From assembly GCF_900116255.1 (NCBI RefSeq), contig NZ_FPAI01000011.1, positions 28,050 through 92,049 of the forward strand: a stretch of DNA of 64,000 nucleotides, given 5' to 3'. Below the pieces are notes generated by a model. The model worked only from the letters and a program-made list of their open reading frames with translations. It searched no databases and was not told the DNA's origin. Made by a program: the position numbers and the translations under genes. How positions within the stretch are numbered: the first letter of the stretch is position 1; each line of letters opens with the position of its first letter. The DNA comes from Halolactibacillus miurensis (GTDB lineage Bacteria; Bacillota; Bacilli; Bacillales; Amphibacillaceae). Below are positions 10,523 to 19,360 of the stretch, one piece after another.

Positions 10523-13051
10523 TTAAGCCGCATCATCTTGTTGTTCAGCGTTTGTTTCCTCATCCGATTGATCGGTGTCATCGTCTGTTGGTTGGTCCTC
10601 ATCTGGCTGGTCTGGTGTGTCTTCATCATCATCATTGCCACCATTCCCGTCGCCATTCCCGTTACCATTGTTATCATTACCATCAGGGGCTTCACCATCT
10701 GGTAAGTCGATCTCTGGTAGGTCGGGTTCTTCTTCTTTTTCTTTTGGCGTCATGATTTCAACGGTTTTTGTTTCACTCGTTAAGGTGACTTTTTCTGGAT
10801 TAAAGGCCGTCACATTAATGGTGTACATGGTTTCAGGTTCCACCTCTTCAATCGTGAAGGTTGTCGCATCGGTATTGACAGGTTCACCTGATTGATAGTT
10901 GACCTCGAAGGCAACATCTACATCCGCCTCCATATTATGTTCCCACGTTACGGTGATGCTGTTTGTTTCCTCATCATAAGTGGCTTTTAAGTTCTCAACT
11001 GGATTTAATTGCTCATAAGCATCAGATACAGCCGAAGGCTCTGTCCCACGTTTGAATAGCTCAGTAATGACTTGGTCATTTGGTGTGAATTCACTCGGTA
11101 ATTGAGCAGGATTTGTGCCCGCTTCAACTTTGACAGGTATGACACTGTCAGGACGAGTGAAATCGGTCACCTCTACGTTTTTAGATAACTCTGTCATCGC
11201 ATACTTAAACAGCAGTTGTGAGTTGTATACATCCGGGACAGGTTTTGTTGAACTGTCAGCATAGCCTGTCCATACACCAATCGCATACTGGGTACTCAAA
11301 CCAACAAACCATTTATCAACATTATTATCGGTTGTCCCGGTTTTACCGGCTACTGGAACACCTGAAACATTGGCTCTTGTTCCTGTACCTGAGCGTACAA
11401 CATTTTTCATCATGTCTGTGACCATATAAGCCGTTGCTTCTGACATGGCCACAGTCGTTTCAGGTTCCACTTCAATGCGTCGGCCATCGGGATATTCAAT
11501 CGCAACAACGCTATATGGTTCGGTATATAATCCACCGTTTCCAAAAGCCGCATAAGCTGCCGCCATATCAAGCGTAGAAGCTTCAAATGTTGACCCGCCA
11601 ATCGCATCACGGACGTTTAATCCGCCATCAGGAATGGTTAAGCCAAGCTTTTGTCCGAATTCGCTGACTTGACTTCTTCCGATTTCATCAAAAAGATGGG
11701 CTGCGACGACGTTGGAAGATTGTTCTAAAGCGGTTCGTAATGTGACTTGACCACGGTAACGTCCCACATTATTAATCGGCTTTGAGCCGGTTACTTCATA
11801 AGGACCGTTATCCGGCATTTGTTCATACGTTGAGTAGTTTAAATACTCAATCGCTGGGCCATAAGAGAAAATCGGTTTAATTGATGAACCCGGTTGTCGT
11901 TTCGCTTGGATGGCCATGTTGAAGCCACCTGCTTCACGATTTCTGCCACCACCGATCGCTCGAATCGCACCTGAGGTTGTTTCAACGACAGAAAGACCGG
12001 ACTGTAGTTCACTATCTGAATAACTGACGGGACTTTCATCAGACAGCAAGTATTCCACATAACTTTGTGCCTCTTGGTCCATTGTCGTATATACTTTCAC
12101 ACCATCATTGTATAAATCAATGTCATATTTCTCTTCTAATTCACGCTGGACTTGATCTAAAAAGTCGGTGTGACTGGTACGAGAGGCTGTTGAGACATTT
12201 AACATGTCTTCAATGGCCACTTGTTTCGCTTCTTCTGCTTCACTTTCCGAAATTTTTTCGTGTCGGACCATTAAATTCAGGACCGTTTCCATCCGTTCTT
12301 TAGCTAGGTCTGGGTTGACCGTCGGGTCATACGCTGACGGGCGTTGTGGTAACCCAGCTAAAAGAGCGGCTTGAGCTAAACTTAGTTCATTTAGATCCGT
12401 TATACCGAAATAGTTTTGAGCAGCGGTTGCGACCCCGTAGCCGGCAGAACCGTAATAGATCCGATTTAAATACATTTCTAAAATCGTTTCTTTAGAGTAA
12501 GATAAATCAAGTTGAATGGCTAACCACTGTTCTTGAACTTTACGTTCTAGCGTTTTATCAGGGTATAAAAAGGCGCCTTTAATGACTTGTTGGGTAATCG
12601 TTGACCCACCCTCTGAACCGAAACCGTCGGTCAAGTTGGCAATGACCGCTCCACCAATCCGGCGGATATCAATGCCGAAGTGGTCGAAGAACCGGACATC
12701 TTCTGTTGCTAATACGGCATCGATTAACACGGGTGGAAGCTCATCATAACTGACTTTGACCCGCTGTTCTTCACCAATATCAGCAAAAAGTTCCTGGTCT
12801 TTATCATAGACCTTACTTGAGGCAGGAATACTTAATTTTTCTGGGTCAAGTTCTGGTGACTTAGAGATGTAATAAGCAAATAAACCTCCCACGCCAACCA
12901 CAGCAATAAGTCCTAAAATAAGCAAGGTTAACATCACTTTCTTAAAAGATACTTTCTTAGTTTTTTGTTTCTTATTTTGTTTCTTTTTCGTTTGTTTCAT
13001 CTGTTCTTGTCGGCGTTTTTCACTACGCGACTTGTATTGATCAGACATCAT
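10523..13051 (-). CDS. ponA: Bifunctional penicillin-binding protein 1A (class A PBP)
   Basis: Polymerises lipid II and cross-links peptidoglycan. Basic cytoplasmic head (lysine-rich), one membrane anchor at residues about 40-62, GT51 glycosyltransferase domain with EDVRFFDHFGIDIRRIGGA, then the transpeptidase with SSIK (active Ser in RQPGSSIKPIFSYG), SSN and KTGTT motifs. A fibronectin type III-like module (residues about 690-780) precedes an acidic Asn/Gly/Asp-rich tail of some 60 residues ending EQQDDAA. Start at the first of two adjacent ATG codons, five bases after GGAGG; an ATG further upstream sits on the ribosome site itself. Pairing with recU is as in B. subtilis. Confidence 0.95.
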   Translation of the reverse strand: MMSDQYKSRSEKRRQEQMKQTKKKQNKKQKTKKVSFKKVMLTLLILGLIAVVGVGGLFAYYISKSPELDPEKLSIPASSKVYDKDQELFADIGEEQRVKVSYDELPPVLIDAVLATEDVRFFDHFGIDIRRIGGAVIANLTDGFGSEGGSTITQQVIKGAFLYPDKTLERKVQEQWLAIQLDLSYSKETILEMYLNRIYYGSAGYGVATAAQNYFGITDLNELSLAQAALLAGLPQRPSAYDPTVNPDLAKERMETVLNLMVRHEKISESEAEEAKQVAIEDMLNVSTASRTSHTDFLDQVQRELEEKYDIDLYNDGVKVYTTMDQEAQSYVEYLLSDESPVSYSDSELQSGLSVVETTSGAIRAIGGGRNREAGGFNMAIQAKRQPGSSIKPIFSYGPAIEYLNYSTYEQMPDNGPYEVTGSKPINNVGRYRGQVTLRTALEQSSNVVAAHLFDEIGRSQVSEFGQKLGLTIPDGGLNVRDAIGGSTFEASTLDMAAAYAAFGNGGLYTEPYSVVAIEYPDGRRIEVEPETTVAMSEATAYMVTDMMKNVVRSGTGTRANVSGVPVAGKTGTTDNNVDKWFVGLSTQYAIGVWTGYADSSTKPVPDVYNSQLLFKYAMTELSKNVEVTDFTRPDSVIPVKVEAGTNPAQLPSEFTPNDQVITELFKRGTEPSAVSDAYEQLNPVENLKATYDEETNSITVTWEHNMEADVDVAFEVNYQSGEPVNTDATTFTIEEVEPETMYTINVTAFNPEKVTLTSETKTVEIMTPKEKEEEPDLPEIDLPDGEAPDGNDNNGNGNGDGNGGNDDDEDTPDQPDEDQPTDDDTDQSDEETNAEQQDDAA

Positions 13052-13069
13052 TATTTCCTCCATTCATTC

Positions 13070-13660
13070 TTAAAAAAAGATCTCGTCAACGACAGTTAAA
13101 TAATCAACGAGGGCAGGGAAACTTGCTGGGATGAGTGTCCCTTCATCTTTAACGGCTGTATAAGGTATCGACTTTCTACCGTCTTTAAATTGACGATGCC
13201 AATACGGAAAAAGTTTCACAGCCGGAAAGACATATGATTCATTATAAGCCTGGAAGCGAATAATCACAAAACATATCCCTTCGTGTTTCACGATATCTTC
13301 CATATGGTCGATTTGATGTTGATGGAAATTACTGAGTGGAAACGATGTTTTATTCTTCGTTTCTTTCGCTTCAAAATCAATGTACCTACCTTTATAGAGG
13401 CCGTTATAATCCGTTGTTGATGCTTGTTTAAAATAGGCTTCTTTAATCACTGCTGCACTACGTTTAGGGTAATCGACTTTTACAATTTGTACCGGGGTTG
13501 GTTTTTTGTGAATCACACATAGTCCCCGACTTAAGTAGTAATTGTTTGTGTCATTAATATCTTTTTCGAGCGTCATACCACGATTACTGAAGCGGTCATG
13601 CGGTGTATTGTTCTTCGTTGCATGTTGAGTTTTTACTTTTTTACCATTTGGGTAATTCAA
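13070..13660 (-). CDS. recU: Holliday junction resolvase RecU
   Basis: Endonuclease that resolves Holliday junctions and modulates RecA in Firmicutes. Visible motifs include NRGMTLEKDINDTN, KKPTPVQIVKVDYPKRS, the catalytic TTDYNGLYKGRYIDFEAKET (Asp, Glu, Lys) and NFHQHQIDHM. A TTG at 13660 is taken as start because AGGAGGG lies at the right distance before it and the N-terminus NYPNGKK matches the family; an ATG at 13681 lies upstream of that ribosome site. 196 residues. It overlaps nothing and is followed 18 bases later by ponA, a conserved operon. Confidence 0.94.
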   Translation of the reverse strand: MNYPNGKKVKTQHATKNNTPHDRFSNRGMTLEKDINDTNNYYLSRGLCVIHKKPTPVQIVKVDYPKRSAAVIKEAYFKQASTTDYNGLYKGRYIDFEAKETKNKTSFPLSNFHQHQIDHMEDIVKHEGICFVIIRFQAYNESYVFPAVKLFPYWHRQFKDGRKSIPYTAVKDEGTLIPASFPALVDYLTVVDEIFF

Positions 13661-13893
13661 ACAGCATCCCTCCTGTTTCAAATATCATATCAAAAATTTA
13701 TAAAATGGCGAGTGAAAAACACGATTTTAAGGCTTTGGGCTGATAACCGTCTCGTCATGGTCCAGTTGAGTTAGTCTAATTAAATGGTTGAATCTTCCTA
13801 TAATAGTATAGCATATAAAACGTATGTTTGTATAATGAGAAAACAATGAAAAAAAGGTGAGAAAATGGTGGGTGAATCTTATTGTTTTTGTGT

Positions 13894-13922
13894 TTGTCAA
13901 CGGACTCTATCCGTGCTAAAGT
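13894..13922 (+). promoter_or_regulatory. Sigma-A type promoter for yppE-ypsA
   Basis: TTGTCA and TAAAGT separated by 17 bases, followed 12 bases later by AAGAGGTG and the yppE start. The rest of the intergenic stretch between recU and yppE (13661-13893) shows no gene. Confidence 0.6.
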
Positions 13923-13944
13923 ATGTATCAAGAGGTGAAAAGTC

Positions 13945-14301
13945 ATGTCAGTCCTATCACAAACAGAAACAATCGATCAGATAAAACAAGCGTGTTTCAT
14001 CCGCTATCAGACAGATAAGCTCCCGGCTAAACTTAATGACCGGGAGGCGTTTAACGTTATTAAAGAAGAAGTCACCCCACAGTTTCAGTTAATGGAACAA
14101 TGGGAAGACCAACTTTTATCAGATATTAAAACACATGCCTTATCTATCCATCCGTCACTCGTTCAGTCTACCCGAGAAAACATGGAATTAATCATTATGC
14201 ATAGCTTTTATCATGATACGGATGAGAAAAGGTTTCATGAACTCGTCAAATCTGTTGATGTGGTTCTTGATATGGTAAGAAGGGTATATCAACATGACTA
14301 A
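13945..14301 (+). CDS. yppE: YppE-like protein (DUF1798)
   Basis: 118-residue helical protein of the small Bacillus family DUF1798. Similar to B. subtilis YppE in length, in the central W-x-D/A-x-L-L region and in the HSFYHDTDEKRFHELVKSV segment. No function is known for the family. It sits between the recU-ponA pair and ypsA, as in B. subtilis, and its stop overlaps the ypsA start by eight bases, so the two are probably translated together. Confidence 0.8.
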   Translation: MSVLSQTETIDQIKQACFIRYQTDKLPAKLNDREAFNVIKEEVTPQFQLMEQWEDQLLSDIKTHALSIHPSLVQSTRENMELIIMHSFYHDTDEKRFHELVKSVDVVLDMVRRVYQHD

Positions 14302-14848
14302 AGTGTTAGCGGTCACCGGCTATAAATCATTTGAATTAGGCATCCACAAAGACCAAGATCCACGGGTGATGATTATTAAAAAAGCGTTAGAAAAAAAGCT
14401 TATTGGATTACTTGAAGACGGCTTAGAGTGGGTGATTGTCTCAGGACAGCTAGGGGTTGAGCTATGGTGCGTTGAAGTCTGTCTCGACCTACAAGAACAT
14501 TATGATTTTCAAATTGGGATCATTGCGCCATTTGAAGACCAACATAGTCGTTGGAAAGAACCCGATCAAGAGAAATATCAATTATTGACGATGACGGTTG
14601 ATTATTTCAATACGCTCTATCAAGGTGGGTATAAAAATCCGGGGCAGTTTAAGATGAAAAATCAATTTTTTTTAGCTAAAGCTGATGCCAGCCTGGTGTT
14701 AATTGATGAAGACCATCCAGGAAGTGTGAAATTTTACTATGAGACGATCATAAAAGATACGGATCATTTGACATATACAATCACACCACTGGATTTAGAA
14801 GATATTGGGCGAGAACTACAAGAGATGGCGACATTTGAACAATCATAA
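14294..14848 (+). CDS. ypsA: YpsA family protein (SLOG superfamily, DUF1273)
   Basis: 184 residues, with the family-typical opening KVLAVTGYKSFELGI, the core WVIVSGQLGVELW and the late motif FKMKNQFFLAKADASLVL. The fold belongs to the SLOG superfamily of nucleotide- or ligand-binding Rossmann proteins; in B. subtilis and S. aureus YpsA has been linked to cell division and stress. Its position just upstream of gpsB, a division protein, is conserved in Firmicutes. Direct ligand not known. Confidence 0.92.
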   Translation: MTKVLAVTGYKSFELGIHKDQDPRVMIIKKALEKKLIGLLEDGLEWVIVSGQLGVELWCVEVCLDLQEHYDFQIGIIAPFEDQHSRWKEPDQEKYQLLTMTVDYFNTLYQGGYKNPGQFKMKNQFFLAKADASLVLIDEDHPGSVKFYYETIIKDTDHLTYTITPLDLEDIGRELQEMATFEQS

Positions 14849-14950
14849 GGACCGATGGTATGTTCGTTACTATAATTCTTATGAAAGTTTGATATAATAG
14901 AACAGATAAGAGAAGACAGGTTAACCTTATATTTATAACGGGGTGAAAAA

Positions 14951-15256
14951 ATGGAGAATAAATTAACACAGTTATCAACAAAAGATATTTTAGACAAAGA
15001 CTTTAAAACATCGATGCGTGGTTACAATCAAGAAGAAGTGGATGCCTATCTTGATGTGATTATTCAAGATTATGAAGCACTTGAAAGTAGAATTAAACAA
15101 CTCGAAGAAGAACAAGCCCGCGCGTCACAAAGAAAGCCGGAGGAACCGGTAAGACCTCGCATGCAGGCAACGAATCATCAAGCTAACTATGATATTCTTA
15201 AACGTGTATCCAATCTAGAAAAAGCTGTTTTTGGCAAAAAGTATGCCGATGATTAA
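14951..15256 (+). CDS. gpsB: Cell-cycle adaptor protein GpsB
   Basis: DivIVA-like cytoplasmic adaptor that shuttles PBP1 between division site and side wall. The 101-residue protein has the DivIVA lipid/peptide-binding head (STKDILDKDFKTSMRGYNQEEVDAYLD), a coiled coil (residues about 37-65), a charged linker, and the trimerising C-terminus YDILKRVSNLEKAVFG. Partner of PBP1A encoded by ponA in this same window. It starts at ATG 14951 after GGGGTGAAA; TATAAT at 14893-14898 marks a probable promoter. Confidence 0.96.
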   Translation: MENKLTQLSTKDILDKDFKTSMRGYNQEEVDAYLDVIIQDYEALESRIKQLEEEQARASQRKPEEPVRPRMQATNHQANYDILKRVSNLEKAVFGKKYADD

Positions 15257-15327
15257 GTATTTCTAGACATTTCCACGTGTCAAATGACGTGAGATGTGTT
15301 ATACTATTGAAGGAAAAATAAAGGGAA

Positions 15328-15732
15328 ATGAATGTTTTGGTAATCGCTACAAGCGCTTCGCGTTTGTAGAGGAAAGTCCATGCTCACACAAGCTGAGATG
15401 CTTGTAGTGTTCGTGCTTGATGAATAAATAAATCAAGGCAGTCACAGTTGTGATTGACGGCAGGGAATGGCGCTAAGTCCTTGGATATGTGCCTAGTACC
15501 TTGAAAGTGCCACAGTGACGAAGTCAAGCGGGAAACCGACTTGAGTGGAACGAGGTAAACCCCACGAGTGAGCAACCCAAATTTTGGTAGGGGCATCTTG
15601 GAGTAGGGAACTTAACCGAAACAAGGACATAGTCAACTATGTAGATAGATGGTTACCGCTAGAGTACGAGGCTGACCACCGTTTGTAGTGCTTTAGAACA
15701 GAACATGGCTTATAAAACATTCATTGGTCATT
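15328..15732 (+). ncRNA. rnpB: RNase P RNA, Bacillus (type B) class
   Basis: Catalytic RNA that matures tRNA 5' ends. Recognisable conserved pieces in order: GGTAATCGCTACAAG near the 5' end, GAGGAAAGTCCATGCTC (P4 region, 15370-15386), GTAGTGTTCGTGC, ACGGCAGGGAATGGC, CCTTGAAAGTGCCACAGTGA, GGTAAACCCCACGAG, CCCAAATTTTGGTAGGGG, TAGATAGATGGTTACCGC and ACATGGCTTATAAAACATTC. The ends pair (GAATGTTTT with AAAACATTC). Ends are approximate to a few bases. Location after gpsB is conserved in Bacillus. Confidence 0.95.
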
Positions 15733-15748
15733 TATTTTGAATCGATGA

Positions 15749-15787
15749 ACCTTCCTCTGACTTTTCGGTCGTTGGGAGGTTTTTTTA
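15749..15787 (+). terminator. Terminator after rnpB
   Basis: Imperfect stem AACCTTCC...GAC / GTC...GGGAGGTT with loop TTTTCG and a run of seven T. Confidence 0.75.
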
Positions 15788-15807
15788 ATAATAATGAGGT
15801 GGATAAA

Positions 15808-16941
15808 ATGAAAAAAGTACGGTTATTGGCAACAGCTGCAATGGGGCTGGAAGCACTTGTCGCAAGGGAAGTAAAAGAATTAGGGTATACAGATGTGATA
15901 GTTGAGAACGGGAAAGTGATGTTTGATGCTGACGTGAGCGCGATTCCGCGCTTAAACTTATGGCTAAGAACAGCCGATCGTGTTAAAGTCATTGTCGGTG
16001 AATTTGAAGCAAAAACGTTTGATGATCTCTTTGAACAAACAAAGGCGTTAAACTGGGAAGATTATATTCCTGAAGACGGCGCCTTTCCTGTTATTGGTAA
16101 GTCGGTAAAATCAAAACTTTACAGCGTGCCCGATTGTCAGCGATTAGTGAAAAAAGCGGTCGCGGAGAAATTAAAACAAAAGCACGGCGTCGCTATCAAC
16201 ATGCCAGAAACAGGAGCGATGTACAAAATTGAAGTCGCGTTATTAAAAGATAAAGTGACACTCACCCTCGACTCCTCAGGTACCGGCCTACATAAACGTG
16301 GCTACCGTCTGCGTCAAGGGGAAGCCCCGCTCAAAGAAACGCTCGCAGCGGCGCTTGTCATGTTGACAAACTGGAAAGCCGATTACCCATTAGTTGATTT
16401 ATTCTGTGGGTCAGGGACGATTTTAATTGAAGCAGCTTTAATTGGACAAAATATTGCGCCTGGCTTTAACCGGGAGTTTGCGAGCGAGTCATGGGATTTC
16501 GTACCCCAGACGCTATGGGATCAAGCCTTTGACGAAGCAGAAAAACTGGCTAATTATGACCAACCACTTGACATTACTGGTACTGACTTAGATCCAAAAA
16601 TGATTGAAATCGCTAGAGACAATGCCATCGAAGCGGGACTAAGTGATTTAATTACGTTTAAACAGATGCAAGCACGTGATTTTCACCCGAAAAAAGACAA
16701 TGGTTATTTAATCACCAACCCACCTTACGGTGAGCGTTTAAATGAAGAAGAAGAAGTGAAACAAATGTATCGTGATCTAGGAAAATCGATGGCGCTTAAT
16801 TCAACGTGGAGTAGTTACGTCTTAACGTCACACGAACAGTTTGAGAAATTATTTGGTATGAAAGCTACGAAAAAACGGAAGCTATTTAACGGATTTATTA
16901 AAGTTGATTACTACCAATACTTTGGTAAGCACAATAAGTAG
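15808..16941 (+). CDS. ypsC: THUMP-domain rRNA N2-guanine methyltransferase (RlmL-like, YpsC)
   Basis: 377-residue SAM-dependent methyltransferase acting on 23S rRNA by family analogy (m2G2445 class). N-terminal ferredoxin-like plus THUMP region (residues about 1-155), then the catalytic Rossmann domain with DLFCGSGTILIEAAL (SAM motif I) and ITNPPYGERL (motif IV NPPY). The ATG at 15808 follows GAGGTGG and gives the family N-terminus KKVRLLATAAMGLE; the frame upstream runs through the rnpB terminator. It stands between rnpB and ypwA as in B. subtilis. Confidence 0.93.
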   Translation: MKKVRLLATAAMGLEALVAREVKELGYTDVIVENGKVMFDADVSAIPRLNLWLRTADRVKVIVGEFEAKTFDDLFEQTKALNWEDYIPEDGAFPVIGKSVKSKLYSVPDCQRLVKKAVAEKLKQKHGVAINMPETGAMYKIEVALLKDKVTLTLDSSGTGLHKRGYRLRQGEAPLKETLAAALVMLTNWKADYPLVDLFCGSGTILIEAALIGQNIAPGFNREFASESWDFVPQTLWDQAFDEAEKLANYDQPLDITGTDLDPKMIEIARDNAIEAGLSDLITFKQMQARDFHPKKDNGYLITNPPYGERLNEEEEVKQMYRDLGKSMALNSTWSSYVLTSHEQFEKLFGMKATKKRKLFNGFIKVDYYQYFGKHNK

Positions 16942-16952
16942 GAGGGATGAGG

Positions 16953-18449
16953 ATGACCGTTACTGTTCAATCATTCAAAGACTATTTAAAAAAAATTAAA
17001 AGTTATGAAGAAGCACTGAATTTAATGGCGTGGGACCTAAGGACGATGATTCCTAAAAAGGGGATGGACCAGCGTTCAGAGGTTATCGGGCAATTGTCTG
17101 AAACGATTCACACACTGAAAACTTCCGAGGAAATGAAGCGGTTTTTAGATGAGCTACCGGCAGAGGTTGAGAGTGATCCGGTCATGAAACAAATGTTGAA
17201 CGTTTGTCAGAAAGATTATGACCGCGATTCAAAAATTCCAACCGCAGAATACACCGCTTTTGTGACCCTTCGTTCTAAAGCAGAAACGGTTTGGCAAGAC
17301 GCGCGCGAAAAGAATGACTTTTCCATGCTTGCCCCGTATTTAGAACAACTCGTTGAGTATAACCAACGGTTTAGTGAGTATTGGGGTTATAAAGATAATC
17401 GGTATAACGGTTTATTAGACCAATATGAGCCGGGATTAACGACGGATGTTTTAGACCCTGTGTTTGATGAGTTAAAACAAGCGTTATCAACCCTCGTTAA
17501 AAAAATTCAACAATCGGATGTTGAGGTTGATTCCAGTCAGTTGCTTCATTATTTCCCGAAAGACAAGCAACAAGCCTTTAGTTTGAGCGTGCTTGATAAG
17601 ATGGGGTATGATTTTGATGCGGGTCGTTTAGATGAGACGATTCATCCCTTTGCGATTGGTATTAATCAAGGAGATGTGCGCGTGACGACACGTTACGATG
17701 AACATGATTTCAGAACGGCGATTTTTGGGACCATTCATGAAGGGGGCCATGCCCTGTATGAACAAAATATTGACTCTGAATTTGCTCTAACACCACTCGC
17801 TGAAGGTACATCAATGGGGATTCATGAGTCACAGTCACTGTTTTGGGAGAATTTCATCGGACGAAGTGAAGCGTTCTGGAAAAGTCAGTATAGGTCTTTC
17901 TTATCGTTTGCGCCTGAAGCGTTCCAAACGATTGAACTATCAGACTTTTACCGGGCGATTAATGAAGTGAAGCCAAGTTATATTCGGATTGAAGCAGATG
18001 AATTAACTTATAGCTTGCACATTATTATTCGCTATGAATTAGAAAAGGCATTAATCGAAGGGTCATTGAAAGTAAAAGATTTACCTGAAGCATGGAATGA
18101 TAAGATGGAAAGTTACTTAGGTATTCGCCCAACAACAGACCGTGAAGGTGTGTTACAAGATATTCACTGGGCAGGCGGGGACTTTGGTTACTTCCCAACG
18201 TATGCCTTAGGTTATATGTATGCTGCGCAGTTACATGAGGCAATGAGTAAACAAATCAATATTCCAATGATGATTCAAACGAATGACTTTGAACCGATGA
18301 AAGAATGGTTAACAGAACACGTTCATCGCCATGGACGGATGAAAGAACCGTTAGAGATTATTAACGATGTCACCGGTGAAGGGTTAAATCCTAATTATTT
18401 GATTAATTATTTAACCGAAAAATATCAAGTCATTTATCAATGGAATTAA
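16953..18449 (+). CDS. ypwA: Metallocarboxypeptidase, M32 (Taq) family
   Basis: Zinc carboxypeptidase releasing C-terminal residues from peptides. About 498 residues, almost entirely helical, with the HEXXH motif in IHEGGHALYEQ and the downstream MGIHESQSLFWEN glutamate ligand motif, then SYIRIEADELTYSLHI and IRPTTDREGVLQDIHWAGG, all family signatures. ATG 16953 is chosen because the GGAGGG is six bases upstream; an ATG at 16947 is too close. Cytoplasmic, no signal peptide. Confidence 0.95.
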   Translation: MTVTVQSFKDYLKKIKSYEEALNLMAWDLRTMIPKKGMDQRSEVIGQLSETIHTLKTSEEMKRFLDELPAEVESDPVMKQMLNVCQKDYDRDSKIPTAEYTAFVTLRSKAETVWQDAREKNDFSMLAPYLEQLVEYNQRFSEYWGYKDNRYNGLLDQYEPGLTTDVLDPVFDELKQALSTLVKKIQQSDVEVDSSQLLHYFPKDKQQAFSLSVLDKMGYDFDAGRLDETIHPFAIGINQGDVRVTTRYDEHDFRTAIFGTIHEGGHALYEQNIDSEFALTPLAEGTSMGIHESQSLFWENFIGRSEAFWKSQYRSFLSFAPEAFQTIELSDFYRAINEVKPSYIRIEADELTYSLHIIIRYELEKALIEGSLKVKDLPEAWNDKMESYLGIRPTTDREGVLQDIHWAGGDFGYFPTYALGYMYAAQLHEAMSKQINIPMMIQTNDFEPMKEWLTEHVHRHGRMKEPLEIINDVTGEGLNPNYLINYLTEKYQVIYQWN

Positions 18450-18454
18450 ATAAT

Positions 18455-18498
18455 GAAGCAGCTCACCTCAACACTCGTCAGTTGAGGTGAGCTGCTTC
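18455..18498. terminator. Long perfect hairpin after ypwA
   Basis: 18-bp perfect stem (GAAGCAGCTCACCTCAAC and its complement) with an eight-base loop. There is no long T run on either side, so it may be a weak terminator or an mRNA 3'-stabilising hairpin. Confidence 0.65.
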
Positions 18499-18505
18499 AT
18501 AATAA

Positions 18506-18548
18506 AAGAACATTCGTTCTTGTAACGTGGCGCGGGCTACTTTATAAT
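18506..18548 (+). promoter_or_regulatory. Promoter with LexA-like palindrome
   Basis: AAGAACATTCGTTCTT (18506-18521) is a perfect palindrome of the GAAC-N4-GTTC type bound by Gram-positive LexA/DinR. It overlaps the -35 TTGTAA (18520-18525), which is 17 bases from TATAAT (18543-18548). This would place the small gene at 18589 under damage-inducible control if LexA binds. See findings. Confidence 0.55.
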
Positions 18549-18588
18549 GAAAGCAAGACGAATCCGCGAGATAAAGGTGGTAGAGTAA

Positions 18589-18858
18589 ATGGTAGGGCAA
18601 TTAGAATCGTATTTGGATCATTTATATGCCAAAGGCTTTAAGTTGTCAGCGTCAGATATCAAATTTATTTATTTCGGTAAACAAATCACAGCGGCGAGTG
18701 ATTATACCGTTCGTCTCGCCATTGAATACACGTTAAAACTAACGTATGGGTTTGACGGGTCTTTTTTTGTGAATCTACTAGAACATCTCGATGAACAAAA
18801 GATTACCAAAAGACATGAGGTCGAAGCTTACTTAAAAGTTAAGAACATGATTGAATAA
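18589..18858 (+). CDS. Small conserved Bacillaceae protein (resembles DUF6123)
   Basis: 89-residue protein with no membrane segment. Sequence pattern (YLDHLYAKGFKLSASD at the start, IKFIYFGKQITAASDYTVRLA, then FDGSFFVNLLEHL) recalls a small Bacillus family of unknown function that I believe is DUF6123; this is from memory and not certain. A good ribosome site (AAAGGTGGTAG) precedes the ATG. It is convergent with the RNase H-like gene and overlaps its 3' end by 20 bases. The promoter carries a LexA-like box. Confidence 0.7.
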   Translation: MVGQLESYLDHLYAKGFKLSASDIKFIYFGKQITAASDYTVRLAIEYTLKLTYGFDGSFFVNLLEHLDEQKITKRHEVEAYLKVKNMIE

Positions 18859-19252
18859 CGGTTGACTCTGTTTGTAAGCCGGTGCGCGCTAACAGATCGG
18901 CTCGCTTATTGTCTTTGTCAGGAATCCACTTGATGAACACATACGGAAAATGGGTGATAAGTTCGGCTATTTTTTCATAATAACTTAGAAAGGCTGGATT
19001 TTTCGTGTAGGCTTTTTCAATCGTATCAACGACAATTTTTGAATCCGATCGAATTGAGAGAATCTCATCTGGATAGTTATTCTTTAGAGTAACAAGCGCA
19101 AAGAAAAGGGCGTGAAACTCCGCTTCGTGATTTGTTTTCTCACCAATAAAGGTATAACCCTCTAGACAAACCTGCTTATTTTTCGCGACGAAACTTGCCG
19201 CACTCTTACCATTCTCGCCAAGGGTGGCCCCGTCAATATATACTTCTAACAT
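18839..19252 (-). CDS. RNase HI-like protein (YpdQ/YpeP group)
   Basis: 137-residue RNase H-fold protein. Candidate metal ligands: Asp in EVYIDGATLG (residue 7), Glu in TNHEAEFHAL, Asp in IRSDSKIVVD and Asp in DNKRADLLAR, matching the D-E-D-D set of type 1 RNases H. Short length and lack of the basic protrusion resemble the Bacillus paralogues YpdQ/YpeP, some of which lack activity; here the four acidic positions look intact. It ends overlapping the convergent gene at 18589. ATG start follows AAGAGG. Confidence 0.8.
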   Translation of the reverse strand: MLEVYIDGATLGENGKSAASFVAKNKQVCLEGYTFIGEKTNHEAEFHALFFALVTLKNNYPDEILSIRSDSKIVVDTIEKAYTKNPAFLSYYEKIAELITHFPYVFIKWIPDKDNKRADLLARTGLQTESTVIQSCS

Positions 19253-19321
19253 GCTTATACCTCTTTATCTGTTCAAATTTTTAATCTATGTTTTTAGGTA
19301 GGCGGATCGTCTAACATATAA

Positions 19322-19350
19322 AAAAGCGATGAATCAACGTCACCGCTTTA
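19322..19350 (-). terminator. Terminator of the cold-shock gene
   Basis: On the minus strand AAAGCGGTGA pairs with TCATCGCTTT around a CGTTGAT loop and is followed by T residues. It closes the csp transcript. Confidence 0.75.
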
Positions 19351-19360
19351 AGGATGAGAT

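Noticed and set aside
10504..10895. His- and Ser-rich plus-strand frames opposite the ponA 3' end
   Set aside because: They are shadows of the acidic low-complexity tail of PBP1A.
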